64,000 bases of DNA from Chitinophagaceae bacterium (GCA_016703625.1 JADJBP010000001.1:62001-126000), one strand, 5' to 3'; counted from the stretch's first letter, positions 45,990-58,171 are shown. A program made the numbers and translations. Notes: generated by a model not told the origin, from the sequence alone.

Positions 45990-48900
45990 TCATTTTACCA
46001 ATTTTATTTCTAATGCACCAGGCTCGGATCCTGGAGCAGGGCAACTTTTTGGCATTGGATAATTTACAATTTCCAGTCCCCACACATCTATTCCATTTGC
46101 AGGGTTATTAGCCGCATACTGGTATAAACCCATACCATCACGGTATTCTATCAAATCCCTCTGATTAAATACTCCTGTTTCCGGGGAATAATTTCTAAAG
46201 AATAAACGATAGCTTCCTGAAGCACTGTCATACTCCTGGCCTGTAAATCCAAACCGGTTACCTGCGATGGAAGAAATCAGCGGATTGTTTAAGCTGTCAA
46301 ACCTGCTGGGTTTGCCATATACATCATACCGATACATCTCAATTAATTCTCCGTTGCTGTTACTTATAGCTTCTACGGAGTTTAACTCGTTTTGGTGATA
46401 ATAAAAACTGTTTCCGTTCTTTTCATTTAGTATTGGTGATAAGAAGTTAGTAAACAGTGTACGGTTTAATAAGACATTACTGCCGTTTCTTTCTTCTATC
46501 TGTGCTGCTCCGCTATATGTGTATTTTAATAATGTACCGTTTATGTTTTTTGAAACGCGGCGCCCAATGGCATCATAATTATAGGAGATCACACTCGCAG
46601 GAGAAGCAGAGTCTTTCTTTAACCTGTTCTCTGCATCATAGGTTTTGTAAAATATTCCATCGTAAGTTAAGTTACCTCGGTTGTCAAAAGCGAAGCTGGT
46701 ACTGTTTACTCCTGTCAGTTGGTTCAGGTTGTTGATGCTGTACGTAGTGGCTGCTCCGTTCAGGTTGGCTGCAGTACGGTTGCCTACTGCATCGTATGTA
46801 TATGTATTATGAATAGCAGGGCTTCCCACAGGGCCTCTTTTATAATTGGTAAGCCGATAGCCATTGTCATAAGTGAACTGTTCTGATAAAGAAGGATCGT
46901 TCAGCCGGTTGATGGCCGTTTTGTTCATCTCTTTATCGTATGTAAAAGTGCTGTTCTGCATGGTTCCCGTTGTAATAGAACTCAGGCGGTTTGCAAAATC
47001 ATATTGCATGGTACTGCTTACGCCGTTTGCAAATGTTTTATTGGTGGGCTGGTTGGCATTGTTATAGGCATATTCTACTATCGTAATACTATCTTTTACA
47101 ATTTTGATGAGCCTGTTCCTTGTGTCAAACTCTTTTATTACAGTTGTACTATCAGGATAAATAATTGTTTGTGTTCTGCCTGCTATATTGTAATTATATC
47201 TTGTCGTTCTTCCATCAAAACTTTCAGATGTTACCCTGTTCAGTTTGTCATATGTAAAGTTGGCTGTACCGCTGTTGTTGGTAGCCGTTAATACCCGGTT
47301 CAGTTGATCGTAAGTGAAACTATACACTTCGCCCCCCGGCAAAGTACGACTCATTACCCGGTTCAGGGTATCATACAGGTATGTAATTACCGTCGCATCT
47401 GTTTGTCTTATACCGGTGACATTGTTTTTGTTGTTGTAGGTATATTCCACATACCTGCTGTCAGGATAGGTCATCCGGGTTCTGCGGTTCAGGTTATCAT
47501 AAGTATATGTAGTGGTATTGTTATTCTGATCTCTCATCGTGGTGATATTATTTTCCGCATCATATCCCACTGTTATTATAAACCCATTTTTATCAGTATA
47601 GGTTTTAACCCGGTTAAGGCTGTCGTAGGTATAATGACCTGTTCGCCCTTCGCGATCGGTTGCTGAAATAACATTGCTGTTTTTATCATAGGCATAAGAA
47701 AAAGTGTTACCCAGGGGGTCTGTCATTTGCTTTACGCGGTTAAGGCTATCATAAGTGGCTGTTGTTGTAGCGCCCGTACCATTGGTGAAGCTGGTAATAT
47801 TATTATTCTTATCGTAAGCATAATTTCCGATGGTGCCGTTTGCATCGCTGATTGATGTTACCCTGTTTAGCTGATCGTATGTGTAATTAAGCGTACGGCC
47901 GTTTGGTAAATTGATAACGGTAACATTGCCATTGCCATCATAACTGTACACGGCATTATTGTTATCCGGGTCTTTGGTAGCTTTCACCCGGTTACGGTTG
48001 TCGTAGTTCATTTTTGTTTCATACCCCAATGCATTTTTTATACCCGTCAGGTTATCCATACCGTCATACGTAAAGCTTGCCTGGTTGCCGGTAGGGCCGG
48101 TTACTTTTACTATCCTGTTGCTGGCATCATAGTTAATACTGCAGGTCTCATTATTCTTGTTGATGTACGTAGTGATGTTGCCTTCAGCATCATAATTAAA
48201 TTGTGAGAAATTGTTGATCGGGTCTGTTATTTTTTTCAACCGGTCTAATATATCATACTCGGCAGTGGAGCTATTACCCCGTGCATCGGTAATTGCCAGC
48301 AGTCGGCTCCTTGCATCAAAGGAAAGTACAGCACTATATCCGTTTGGTCCGGTTACAGTTGCTGGATTGCCATAGCTGTCATAATTATAGTTGTAACTGA
48401 TGCCCCTGGGGTCTGTGCTTGTAATAATATCTCCGGCAGCATTGTATGTAGCTGTATAAATATGATTGCCGGGTGCGGTTAGTTGAGTCATGTTACCATT
48501 ACCATCATAACCCATGGTAAAGGTATTTCCTTTAGGGTCTTTATAACTGCTTATCTTTTTATAATTGGAAGTATAGGTATAGGTACTTACCTGTCCCAGC
48601 GGGTCGGTGGCTGTAAGCATATTTCCATTGCCATCATATGTAAAAGTATACACCTGGCCGTTAGCATCTTTCGCCTTTGTCCGGTTACCCTGGTCATCAT
48701 ACTCAAAACTCATATTAAACCCGCAGCAGTTACCCGACATAGAGGTGATCCAAGACAGACCATCCAATGTTTGATACTGGTAGGTTGTTACCTGGTTACC
48801 TGCCACCAGGTGGTCTGTTACAACCGTTTTTTGAGAAGCGGTATCATAGGAAAAACTCAGCCTTTTGTTACAACCTACAAGTTCACTGATACTCATGTCG

Positions 48901-49687
48901 GAGAAATAAATGATATCAACCTTATTATTATTTTTATCCATGATCGACTTCATAGGGCCGTTTACCAGGTACGTGTACTGGTACTTCCCGTTAAGCGGAT
49001 CTTTTACTTCTTTTAAATTGCCGGCAGCATCGTAAGAGTAAGTAAATGTTCTTGAAGGAGCAGCAATCGCATCTGTAACAGTTGCTAAACGGCCCTGCAG
49101 ATTATAAGTAAAGTTGATTGTTTGCCCGGCTCCATTAACTATAGATGTCAGCAGCGTATCGGTATAATTAAAATTGATATAGTTACCATTTGGCTCTTCC
49201 ATCCTCGTTATCTGTTTGTGTACCGGGTTGTTAAAAAATATTGTACACTGTCTAATTCTGTTACTACATATTGTCCCGGCTGGTGCTGCACCAGTTTGCT
49301 GTAAAATCCCTTTGGCGCCAGGTAACCTCCCCCGGGTATTGAATCATATTTATCTTCCCGTCCATCACCCCATAATATCAGCCTTGCACCCGGCACTGTA
49401 TCATGGCGGTATTTTATATTGTACTTAAAAGTCCAGCCCTTGCCATAACCATACTCATCAGTAAATAAAAAACTGTTATAAAAAAAACTGATATCCAGGT
49501 CAAAGGCTCTTGCCGGTACATAGATATCTGTACGGGGTATAAATAAATTGCCGCTTAATGTATTTACCTGTGTACCCAACGGACCCTGTTTGTTAGGGTT
49601 GTTGAGATTTTGGGCATTGGTTGTAACTGTTGATGCAATAATGAACAACAACAGCAGCCATTTTTTTCCTGCAGGCTTTGATTCCAT
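45990..49687 (-). CDS. RHS-repeat protein, signal-peptide start, frameshifted after residue ~160
   Basis: The start is the ATG at 49687 (MESKPAGKKWLLLLFIIAS), a clear signal peptide. The frame breaks at the A6 run at 49233-49238, where one more base joins VQYF to NNPVHKQITRMEEPNG. The rest is about thirty YD repeats of the form YDxxNRVTSxxDxxG (for example NYTYDQLNRVTSISD) from roughly residue 165 to 1000, then the RHS core (ENRLKKDSAS, FGFTGQEYDSASGSYRLFFRN, ETGVFNQRDLIEYRDGMGLYQ, NNPANGIDVWGLE). In RHS proteins this core closes a shell around a C-terminal payload. Here the following ORF ends in a T9SS sorting signal. It lies downstream of the giant CARDB gene, 49 bases after its stop. Confidence 0.9.
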
Positions 49688-49735
49688 GATATTTTTATTT
49701 GATAGACTGTACATAATTTTTTCTTTGCTTTCTTT

Positions 49736-52700
49736 CTACTTTAATTTAAACAATACAGGGTTTGGTTGCGGGGGCTTGCTGGGTGCCACAGTGTGAACAG
49801 TAATGGTGCCACTGCCTCCCGCCCTGATGATACCCGGAGGGCCGCCCGGTTCTGTTAACTCCAGGTACAGTGATGTTGTTCCTGTTGGAACGCCCTCTTT
49901 TGTAAATGCCATCTTCATTCCAGCTTCGCTATAGAGGGTTCTTGATTGTGCCGGGATATCAAAATTGGTTGGGTTGTTATAGTGTATCTGTATCACCACC
50001 GGCCGGTTGATCAATACCCTTTGCGGCACAACCATTTCAACCACCAATTGTGAGTTCAATCCGCTGGCAGCGCCGGGATCACAGCCGGGCGCATTGCCGT
50101 TTCCGGAACCGGTATTTGGCCCGCCACCGGTTATCAGCCCGCCGTTGTTGGCATTAACTATGGAGAATCCATTTGGCAAAACAGCCATTGATGAATCGGG
50201 TTTCATCAATGTAACATCATAAATGCCCAGCGGTTTTCCCTGCAGGTTAAAAGTGGCAAACACCTGTGTACTGTTTGTAAAGTAAACGGCCGAAGCATAG
50301 ATCGTGGTTCCCGCATTACTCAGTTTGGCGATCATGCTATCTCTGTATAGCGAACCCCTGATCCGGATCGTAACATTGCCAATGTTTCCGCCGCTGTTGG
50401 TGTGTACATCCAGGATGGCGAAAGGCAGTTTAACCGCTTTCAACGTGATGTTTTGCACTAACGGGTTGGGAGAAACACAACGTACCATAATGTAGTACAC
50501 CGAATCAGTAACAGATGCCATAACAATTTGCTGGTTGCCGTAGTTGGGTATTTCAAACCGGTAATTATAATGTGCCGGCGTTGGAAAATACCCGCCACCA
50601 ATGAACATTTCATTACGCAAGCTCAGCGAGTCGTTGGTTTTTAGTGTAACCAGTATGGTTGAACCCAATAAGGAATCCGGGATCCTGAGTTTATAATACC
50701 TGTTGATCGTATGAAGTGTAGCCAGCTCCGGTACATCCAGCAGCAGTTCTTTCACTTTTACATAAACGGGGGTGGCGGAACTGCCGGTATTATTCGTTTT
50801 ATCCAATTCACTGATCTGGTTCAGCAGGTCGGTCTTTACAAATACATTATAATTGCCCTCAATCACTCCCGTTACCAATGGCGCCATCCGCACTGTATCA
50901 GACTGTAAAGGCGCCATCTGGATATTTTTATTCTTAATACCGATCAGTACTGCCGTTGAGTCAAATAAATTACCGGCAGAGAGGTAGATCCCATCCGAAG
51001 TATAACCCCTTGCTTCCTCGCCGGATGCGTTTGTAATTACCCATTTTGCGGTATCCATGGTATAACCCAGGTAAACCGTGTCGGGTTTTAGTACATTGGT
51101 TACTGTTAGGTCGGCCAGTGGTGGTGTGAATACGGTTATTAAGCTAAAGCCCAGGTTGTTGTTGATATTTGATTCTACTACTGCATTATTTGAATTGGCC
51201 TCGCTGATCAAAATATAATTACCAGGTATAGTGCTTGCCGGGATGGTAACCGTAGCGGTATCATAATAGAAATCTCCGGCGGGCAAAGCTGAAGTCCTGG
51301 TTCGTGTTGCAAGCAGCCTGTCACCGGAATTTGGAACAACAGCAAAATCTTCAGATAGCCAAAGCTGGTTTTGCCAGCTGGTACCGGGATAGGTAAGGCC
51401 TGTTCCGCTATTGGTAACCTTGTATATGATAGTAATGGGTTGCCCGGTAGCAACCGTTACCGGGGCCGACACTATTGAATCTGTCAGGTCGGCCAGCGCC
51501 GGCCGGATAACATGTATCTTTTTTGCAAAGCCGGAAGCGTTACGTAAAAAGTTCACATTATTGGAAAGCACTTTTTCCGACGGGATACTGTTGCTGATAT
51601 TTGTTCTTACATACACATAATAATCGCCCGTAAGCAAAACCGGTGTGTAAGGAGATTTGCTGTCTAAACTATCCTGGTTCCTGTTCAACAACAGGTATTT
51701 CACGTACTGCCCGGCTTTTACATCATTGGCATCAACTATTGAATCGGTAGAGAAATAAACGGCATCTATATAATGGTAATAGTGCGGGTATCCCGGGTTA
51801 TATCCAATATTTTTTAACCGCCAGTTTACAGGAAATTGAAATCCTACTGAAGTAGTATCCGGGGCAGAAATAGTGGTGATGATGTGGTCAACCAATGGGT
51901 TTACTAAAACTTTGTTGCCACTGCTGCCAACATTGTTATTGATATTACTTCCTTCATAGGTTCCGTTATTGGCATTTGTTTTCACGAAAAAATAAGCAGC
52001 CGAAAACATTTGTTGCGGAAAACAATTATTGATATTGAATGCAAAAGGAAGATTCAGGTTGATTGAATCGGTATAATTACCTCCTGTAGTTATGGCCCTT
52101 GCCTGGTCAAGCTTACCGATATAATAACTGGTAGCCGGGTTAAAGGTAGGTGAGCAACTGATGAACAGGCTGTCTCTCCAGGTGCCGGCTGTGGTACCGC
52201 TGCCATTATTGGTTACCGTATATTTTATTTTTGTTGGGTAGATCGTAAACACAGAATCTACAGGTATTACAGATGATACCACCAGGTCGGAAGCAGTGGC
52301 AGCACTAACCAGGGTACCCGCAGATGCGCTTATATTATTTGCTGTATTTGTTTCCCTGAACGAACTGTCGTAGTTGGTTTGTACATAAAAATACTTTGCA
52401 CCGGTAGTAACAGGAGAAAAAGTATAAGTAAATGAATGCGGCACGCCGGTACCTACCGGAAGGTCTTCGGTAAATGTTTGTGTGCCTACCACCTGGGCGC
52501 TGCCGTCGAAACTGGAAAAGTTACTGATATAAAGCCTGTCTCTTCTTATATGATTAAAGACAGCGCCGGGACCATTATTCAATACCTGGTAATTAACAGC
52601 AATAGTTGTTCCCCCAATTGAATTAGCAGGTACAGAAACTGAAGGCACTACAGCATCGGGCCGGTTTACAAGTATAGGTAATGTGCTTCGTTTTATTTGT

Positions 52701-55700
52701 GGCGTCCCGGGATATTCAAAAACAGTTTTTGTTGGATTGGTATAAACATACACATAATAGTTACCCGGTTGCATGTTCGACGGAATAGTAAAGTTTTCTG
52801 CTTTGGGGAAATCAGAACCGCTATTAATAACATTATTTACATTGACATTTCCATTAACTATAGCAGGGCAACTTACAAAACTGGGATTCCCTTCAGTATA
52901 TAGCCCCGAATTTTGTGTGCCATGCGTTGTTTCTTTTACCATGGTGGCATTTGCAAGAATTAATCCTGTAGAATCTGTACTCAGGTAAACCCTGTCGATC
53001 CAGTAACTGCTGCCAAAAACCAAACTGTCTCTTATCACAGATGGTGCAGTGCAAACACTGCCCGGGGGAGAATACGGGCCACAGGAAACAGTGCAACTAC
53101 TCATGGTTATAATATGTCCCTTATTTTTTTCTATGTTATCTCGGAAACCTTCATTCTTTATATTCCAGTTGGCCCCAACAGACTGTGTAGTGCTGACTGT
53201 GGTTACCGGCAGCATAAGGGTACTTATTGTAAGTTTTGGGGTTGGTGTAAGATAAACCTGCACCTGGGCCCTGTTGATATTATTATTGTTTAATGCACCT
53301 TCATACACAAATGCATTGTTACCGGTGTTGGCATTGGCTTTTACATAAATGAACCAGGTGCCGAAAATATAATTGGGTATCACCACCTGCAGGTTCCTGG
53401 TATAAAAACTGTCGGGCAACAATTGTGTATTATTAAATGCCGTTGCCCTGCTGGCATTTGGATAATAAGAGTCATTCCATTTTGGTATATTGATCAGAAT
53501 GGCATTGTTCCGGTCAAATAACGGGCTTTGCGACATGAAAACAGAATCCGTCCAGTTGCTTCCGGCCGGAGTAACCACGCCGTAATTTTTTACTTTATAG
53601 GTAAGGTTTACTGTACTGCCCGAGAAGGTACTTGCGGGAGCAAAAACAGAATCCACCCGAAAATCCGGTGTAGGTGAAAGGTTGACGATAATCGGATCAT
53701 GTTTCCTGGCCGTATCATTTGCTCTACTTACCTGTAGTATGGCATATTGAGCGTAGTTGTTGTCTGCGATCACATACACATAAAGCGGAAAGTTATAATT
53801 TAAAGGCAGCGTAAAGTTGATGGAATTGGTATAAAACTGCCCGCTGTCTAAAGCCGCAGGCCTAACTTTTTTTCCCAATAACAACGGCCTTCCATTTGCA
53901 GTAAGTGAACTCCAGGAATTTGGATCCCAGGCGGGCGAGCCGCTGAAGTTCACATTTGGAAGGGTGTCCAGTGCAAAATACACACCGTCGGACCAGCTGA
54001 CACCAGGTAATGTTTTACCCGGGCCGATATTGGTTACTTTCCAGCTTATGGTTACTGTTTGTCCTGAATTGGCTGTAGCAGGTGCCTGCACTTCACTCAC
54101 CACCAGGTCGGGAAGTGGTATCAGCCTGAATTGCTGAATAGGGCCTGTTGTCTGCCCGCAGGGATTTTTTGCTACAATTTTCCATTTATAAGCCCTGTTA
54201 TATGGCAGCCCCGGATTTTTAGGAATGATGTGTTGAATATCGTTGATGTTGGAAACATATGGGGTAACCGGCTCGGTAGCTGTAGAGTCCCACAGGTATA
54301 GATCATAATTAACCGTATTGTTTCCGGGTATCCATGATAAAGTAAGGGGCAATTGCTGATCAACTGCAAAATTCGCAGGCAACATAGAACTTACTGTACC
54401 CGGTACATTATTGGAAGTACTGATCGTTAAGCTTTGGATATTTGTATATACACTGTCGCAGGGGCTGTTGGCTTTAACAGTTAGTGAGTGTGTACCCGGT
54501 GTTTGCCATTGCCCCCATGCCGTGTCGTTATTGGTAGTAAGTATACCTCCACCACTTAATGTCCAAACAAAATTTGCCCCAGGTATTTTTTGGGTTCGGT
54601 AAGTATAGGTGGCAAGGCATGGCGATGCTTCACCAATGATTGGTGTTAATGTTCTTATACCGATGCAGAATGTTCTTTCAACCGGCAAGGCCGCATTGTA
54701 ATTTGCATTACCATTTTGTGCAGCCCTTACGGTAACCAGTCCTGCTCCCTTTTTAGTAAGCAGGGAAGTATTGTTTTGATTTAAAGATGCAAAAGCGGTA
54801 CCTGAAATAATTGAATAAGAAATACCAAGTGCCATGGATGATGTGGCAGTTAGATGTAAAATGTTTCCATCTATAATTTGCGGGGGAATAGAATCAAAAG
54901 TGATAAACTGGTTTCCTTTAATTACAGTTATCGTATCATTCACGGATTGCGCAGCGCTGTAAACATCATCTCCCGGCTGCAAAGCTTTTACAATGATCGT
55001 TCCGGCACCGGTGATGAACAAAGTATCGTTTATGATATTTCCGGGTCCGCTTATTTTCTGATAAAAAACAGGCAATGATGAACTGGCTGTAGCCTGTAAA
55101 GCCGCTTTAGCAGTTGGCGACATGGTTACAGTTGGCACATGGGGGAACGTAATGGTTTGGGGTTGTGCTGCTGCAGGAAAGACTATAGCATTGGAAGCCG
55201 GTCCGGTACCGCAGTCATTCACAAACTTAACGGTAAAGCTGCCTGCATCTGCCGCGTAGTAAGATGAGTCAGTTGCACCAGCGATCAGTGTATCATTTCT
55301 AAACCATTGGCAGGTAGCCCCCGGCGGTAGTGAGTTGGTACTGAGGGTACGGGCAAAGTTAAATGCAACAGGAACCTGTGTTGGGAAAGATCCGTTTACA
55401 ATCACATTTAAATTCCTGGGCAGGGAATTTCCTACACTATTGGATATGGTCAATTGCACGGTCCTGTTTCCTTCTGTTGTCCAGTTCACTGTTGCCACAC
55501 TATCTACATTAGATATAGTACCGCCACCGAGAGGCAAGCTCCAGTTATATACAATACCGGTATCTGTAATATTGTGTGCAGTATAGATATAAGTACCCAG
55601 GCAGGCTGTAGTGTCACCGGTAATAGAAAAACGCGAAGTTGGTTTAAGCGCATTGGTAGTGAATTGATATTTAAATTGTGTTCCTGCATTTATGCGTATG

Positions 55701-58171
55701 AATATAGTATCAGTGGTAACAACTGCTATTTTAATAGTATCATATACGGTAGTGCCAATGGGAACTGCTGCAACATTGCCTATATTCCTGGTTAGTATTG
55801 TGGAATGATTGCCCCGGTATAGGCTAAACGTCAATTCCTCTGCGCTGGTACAGTTCATATTGGTACCCTGTACAATGAGCTTCAAGCTGTCATTGTCTCC
55901 TACTGCAATCTTATAATAATCAAAACCATCGTAGGTATTGGAACTGTAGTTATATATATAACCGATATGTCCTTTTTTGGTTTGTAAACCCCGGATCAGC
56001 GTTGCCAATGCAAAAGTTCCATTGGGTTCTATATCATTTTCACTCGTATCTGTTATTTCGTAGCTGAGTTTATACCGGAAAGCCTGAGTGGCCTGTAACC
56101 GGAAATACATGGTGGTGTCACCTCTTCCGCATAAAGTGATCGTATCATAAATAGTTACACCGGGAGGTACACTGGCAAGGTTACCAATATTCCTTGTAAC
56201 GTAGTTGTGATTGCCCGGATCATTCAGGTAAAATACAAGCGCATTGGAATTGGTGCAGGTCATATTCATTGCTTCAACATACACTTTTATGGTTCCATCA
56301 TACGGCATATTTGCCAGGTAGTGGTCATTTTGGTCAAGCGTTGGCCCTGTTCGATCTGCATAATAACTCAACCGCCCAGCTTTAACTTCATTGACCGCTA
56401 TAGGAATCGACTGGGCATTATTGTTATTGGGTTCAATATCATTTATCCAACTGCTGGTATCGGTATAGTGTATAGAAAATTCATACTCGTATGGGGCATA
56501 GAATATATCTCCTGTTAGCCGGAAGTATGCAGTACCGGCCATCACCGGGCAAATTTGTATTGTATCATATATCACCGAGTCGGAATATAGTATGGGCTTA
56601 TATGCCTGCGATGGCGAGTAATAAGTGTAATTATTATTTATATAATTTATTCCCAGCCGGTATGCCGTACTGTTGTTTGTTGTTGTTGCACCACGGTAGG
56701 TTGATTTCAGGTAAATGGTGGCCTTTGCTTCAGCAGGGATATTGATTTTATAATAATCAAGAATATCCTGTACGTAATAGTTCCCTTTAAAACCAACAAT
56801 ACCTTTTTTTACCTGCCCGGTATCTATCAGTATAGCAGAAGCAGTATCATTATTGGGCTCCACATCACTGCCCACACTATCTATTAACTGGTATTTAAAA
56901 TTGTAGTTAATAATGGGGTAGTCGCCGAAGTTTCTGTAGGCATTTAACCGCAGATAAAATGTATCTGCTTCAATGGCCCTTATTTTAATCGTGTCTCTGA
57001 TCTGGTCTCCGCAGGGAGGGTCGCCTATCCAGCTTGCAATATTACCATATCCCCCCGGCAGGTTATTTCCATATTTATCCAATACCTCATAGGAAAGTGC
57101 CGGATCGTCAATATTACCACAATTAAACATTTCGGCTACGCCGAATATTTTTAACGTACCGGCATGTGGCATTATGATACGGTAAGTATCAAACTCATCT
57201 ATATACACATCGTTTACATAGTCGTAATCTCCAACGTTTCCGCCAACAGTTGAGTCTGCTCTCAAATGAATGGCATTGTAAATGCAACAGTTATCTTCCG
57301 GATCAAAAAATGGTGCCAGGTCGGTATAGCGAAGGTTGTAGCCAAAAGGAGCATTTGAAGTAATCCGCACATAAAAAATATCCCCTTGCTGCATATTGCT
57401 CAATGAGATAACACTTTCAACCATTTCATATTGCTCCACGCTGTTTGTGTTCCCGATAAATCCCTGTGCAAAAGGGGTTACAAGGTCCGGACTTTTAAAA
57501 ACCATATAGCTGATATACTTCCCTCCTGCTGTACAATTGGTGTTCCACGCGGTGAGATAAAGCTTAATATCATTATAATTACCTGCAGGTAAAACCCCTG
57601 ACTGGAACCAGTCTTCCACATCATATGTTGCATTACCCCGGAAAATATAGCGGATAGAACCATCCTGTGTTGCATGCAACGCAAAAGGGTCGGCATTACC
57701 GGAGGAGTTATTCGGTTCGTTCTCCGGTAAAAAAGAAAAAACCGGGAACCATTGTATCTGGTAATCGAATTCTCCGTTTGTGGTAAAAGCAATAAAATAA
57801 TTATCAACGGATTGACTGCACAGGTATATGGTATCATAAACAGTTGCTCCATCAGGTATATTCAGGTTGTTGGAAATATTCCTGGTATGAATCAGTCCGG
57901 CAGCTTCCCGGCCATCATACATGTCAAATTTCAGAAAAGCATCACCACCACTGATGTTGGTGGCTTCTACAAGCAGGTAAAAATTTCTGCTGCTCAGGTA
58001 ATTTAACCTGTGATAATCTATAGCATCTCCGTTACCTACCGAAGCTGAAAAGACAACATTGAAGTCGAACAGATCGGCTGTTGCAAATGAATTGTTGGGT
58101 TCGTTTTCAGACTGGCCGGATGCGTTTGCCGAAATGTATAAAATGGTCAACAGTAAAAAAAACTTTTTCAT
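49736..58171 (-). CDS. Giant secreted multi-domain protein, 2811 residues (PPC-like and CARDB repeats)
   Basis: Signal peptide MKKFFLLLTILYISANASGQ. Six roughly 140-residue units, most opening in the motif EPNN (near 21, 152, 435, 578, 713; a diverged one near 290), resemble pre-peptidase C-terminal domains. A PKD/Ig-like stretch follows (about 850-1330), with a Fn3-like module. Eight CARDB-like repeats of about 120-190 residues start near 1353, 1500, 1643, 1837, 1960, 2097, 2227 and 2352 (ADLTVTNVLKP, PDLVVSEVQAP). Then a Gly-rich linker (about 2675-2695) and a final beta domain (GIIRAGGSGTITV). No enzyme domain and no T9SS tail were seen. The frame is intact over 8.4 kb. RHS follows at 49 bases, and in other bacteria such CARDB chains are fused to RHS. 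Confidence 0.85.
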   Translation of the reverse strand: MKKFFLLLTILYISANASGQSENEPNNSFATADLFDFNVVFSASVGNGDAIDYHRLNYLSSRNFYLLVEATNISGGDAFLKFDMYDGREAAGLIHTRNISNNLNIPDGATVYDTIYLCSQSVDNYFIAFTTNGEFDYQIQWFPVFSFLPENEPNNSSGNADPFALHATQDGSIRYIFRGNATYDVEDWFQSGVLPAGNYNDIKLYLTAWNTNCTAGGKYISYMVFKSPDLVTPFAQGFIGNTNSVEQYEMVESVISLSNMQQGDIFYVRITSNAPFGYNLRYTDLAPFFDPEDNCCIYNAIHLRADSTVGGNVGDYDYVNDVYIDEFDTYRIIMPHAGTLKIFGVAEMFNCGNIDDPALSYEVLDKYGNNLPGGYGNIASWIGDPPCGDQIRDTIKIRAIEADTFYLRLNAYRNFGDYPIINYNFKYQLIDSVGSDVEPNNDTASAILIDTGQVKKGIVGFKGNYYVQDILDYYKINIPAEAKATIYLKSTYRGATTTNNSTAYRLGINYINNNYTYYSPSQAYKPILYSDSVIYDTIQICPVMAGTAYFRLTGDIFYAPYEYEFSIHYTDTSSWINDIEPNNNNAQSIPIAVNEVKAGRLSYYADRTGPTLDQNDHYLANMPYDGTIKVYVEAMNMTCTNSNALVFYLNDPGNHNYVTRNIGNLASVPPGVTIYDTITLCGRGDTTMYFRLQATQAFRYKLSYEITDTSENDIEPNGTFALATLIRGLQTKKGHIGYIYNYSSNTYDGFDYYKIAVGDNDSLKLIVQGTNMNCTSAEELTFSLYRGNHSTILTRNIGNVAAVPIGTTVYDTIKIAVVTTDTIFIRINAGTQFKYQFTTNALKPTSRFSITGDTTACLGTYIYTAHNITDTGIVYNWSLPLGGGTISNVDSVATVNWTTEGNRTVQLTISNSVGNSLPRNLNVIVNGSFPTQVPVAFNFARTLSTNSLPPGATCQWFRNDTLIAGATDSSYYAADAGSFTVKFVNDCGTGPASNAIVFPAAAQPQTITFPHVPTVTMSPTAKAALQATASSSLPVFYQKISGPGNIINDTLFITGAGTIIVKALQPGDDVYSAAQSVNDTITVIKGNQFITFDSIPPQIIDGNILHLTATSSMALGISYSIISGTAFASLNQNNTSLLTKKGAGLVTVRAAQNGNANYNAALPVERTFCIGIRTLTPIIGEASPCLATYTYRTQKIPGANFVWTLSGGGILTTNNDTAWGQWQTPGTHSLTVKANSPCDSVYTNIQSLTISTSNNVPGTVSSMLPANFAVDQQLPLTLSWIPGNNTVNYDLYLWDSTATEPVTPYVSNINDIQHIIPKNPGLPYNRAYKWKIVAKNPCGQTTGPIQQFRLIPLPDLVVSEVQAPATANSGQTVTISWKVTNIGPGKTLPGVSWSDGVYFALDTLPNVNFSGSPAWDPNSWSSLTANGRPLLLGKKVRPAALDSGQFYTNSINFTLPLNYNFPLYVYVIADNNYAQYAILQVSRANDTARKHDPIIVNLSPTPDFRVDSVFAPASTFSGSTVNLTYKVKNYGVVTPAGSNWTDSVFMSQSPLFDRNNAILINIPKWNDSYYPNASRATAFNNTQLLPDSFYTRNLQVVIPNYIFGTWFIYVKANANTGNNAFVYEGALNNNNINRAQVQVYLTPTPKLTISTLMLPVTTVSTTQSVGANWNIKNEGFRDNIEKNKGHIITMSSCTVSCGPYSPPGSVCTAPSVIRDSLVFGSSYWIDRVYLSTDSTGLILANATMVKETTHGTQNSGLYTEGNPSFVSCPAIVNGNVNVNNVINSGSDFPKAENFTIPSNMQPGNYYVYVYTNPTKTVFEYPGTPQIKRSTLPILVNRPDAVVPSVSVPANSIGGTTIAVNYQVLNNGPGAVFNHIRRDRLYISNFSSFDGSAQVVGTQTFTEDLPVGTGVPHSFTYTFSPVTTGAKYFYVQTNYDSSFRETNTANNISASAGTLVSAATASDLVVSSVIPVDSVFTIYPTKIKYTVTNNGSGTTAGTWRDSLFISCSPTFNPATSYYIGKLDQARAITTGGNYTDSINLNLPFAFNINNCFPQQMFSAAYFFVKTNANNGTYEGSNINNNVGSSGNKVLVNPLVDHIITTISAPDTTSVGFQFPVNWRLKNIGYNPGYPHYYHYIDAVYFSTDSIVDANDVKAGQYVKYLLLNRNQDSLDSKSPYTPVLLTGDYYVYVRTNISNSIPSEKVLSNNVNFLRNASGFAKKIHVIRPALADLTDSIVSAPVTVATGQPITIIYKVTNSGTGLTYPGTSWQNQLWLSEDFAVVPNSGDRLLATRTRTSALPAGDFYYDTATVTIPASTIPGNYILISEANSNNAVVESNINNNLGFSLITVFTPPLADLTVTNVLKPDTVYLGYTMDTAKWVITNASGEEARGYTSDGIYLSAGNLFDSTAVLIGIKNKNIQMAPLQSDTVRMAPLVTGVIEGNYNVFVKTDLLNQISELDKTNNTGSSATPVYVKVKELLLDVPELATLHTINRYYKLRIPDSLLGSTILVTLKTNDSLSLRNEMFIGGGYFPTPAHYNYRFEIPNYGNQQIVMASVTDSVYYIMVRCVSPNPLVQNITLKAVKLPFAILDVHTNSGGNIGNVTIRIRGSLYRDSMIAKLSNAGTTIYASAVYFTNSTQVFATFNLQGKPLGIYDVTLMKPDSSMAVLPNGFSIVNANNGGLITGGGPNTGSGNGNAPGCDPGAASGLNSQLVVEMVVPQRVLINRPVVIQIHYNNPTNFDIPAQSRTLYSEAGMKMAFTKEGVPTGTTSLYLELTEPGGPPGIIRAGGSGTITVHTVAPSKPPQPNPVLFKLK

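Noticed and set aside
46457..49016. Plus-strand ORFs over the RHS gene (up to 177 residues)
   Set aside because: They follow the codon periodicity of the RHS repeats on the other strand and carry no motif.
50007..58006. Many plus-strand ORFs over the giant gene
   Set aside because: All are antisense shadows of the 8.4-kb ORF.
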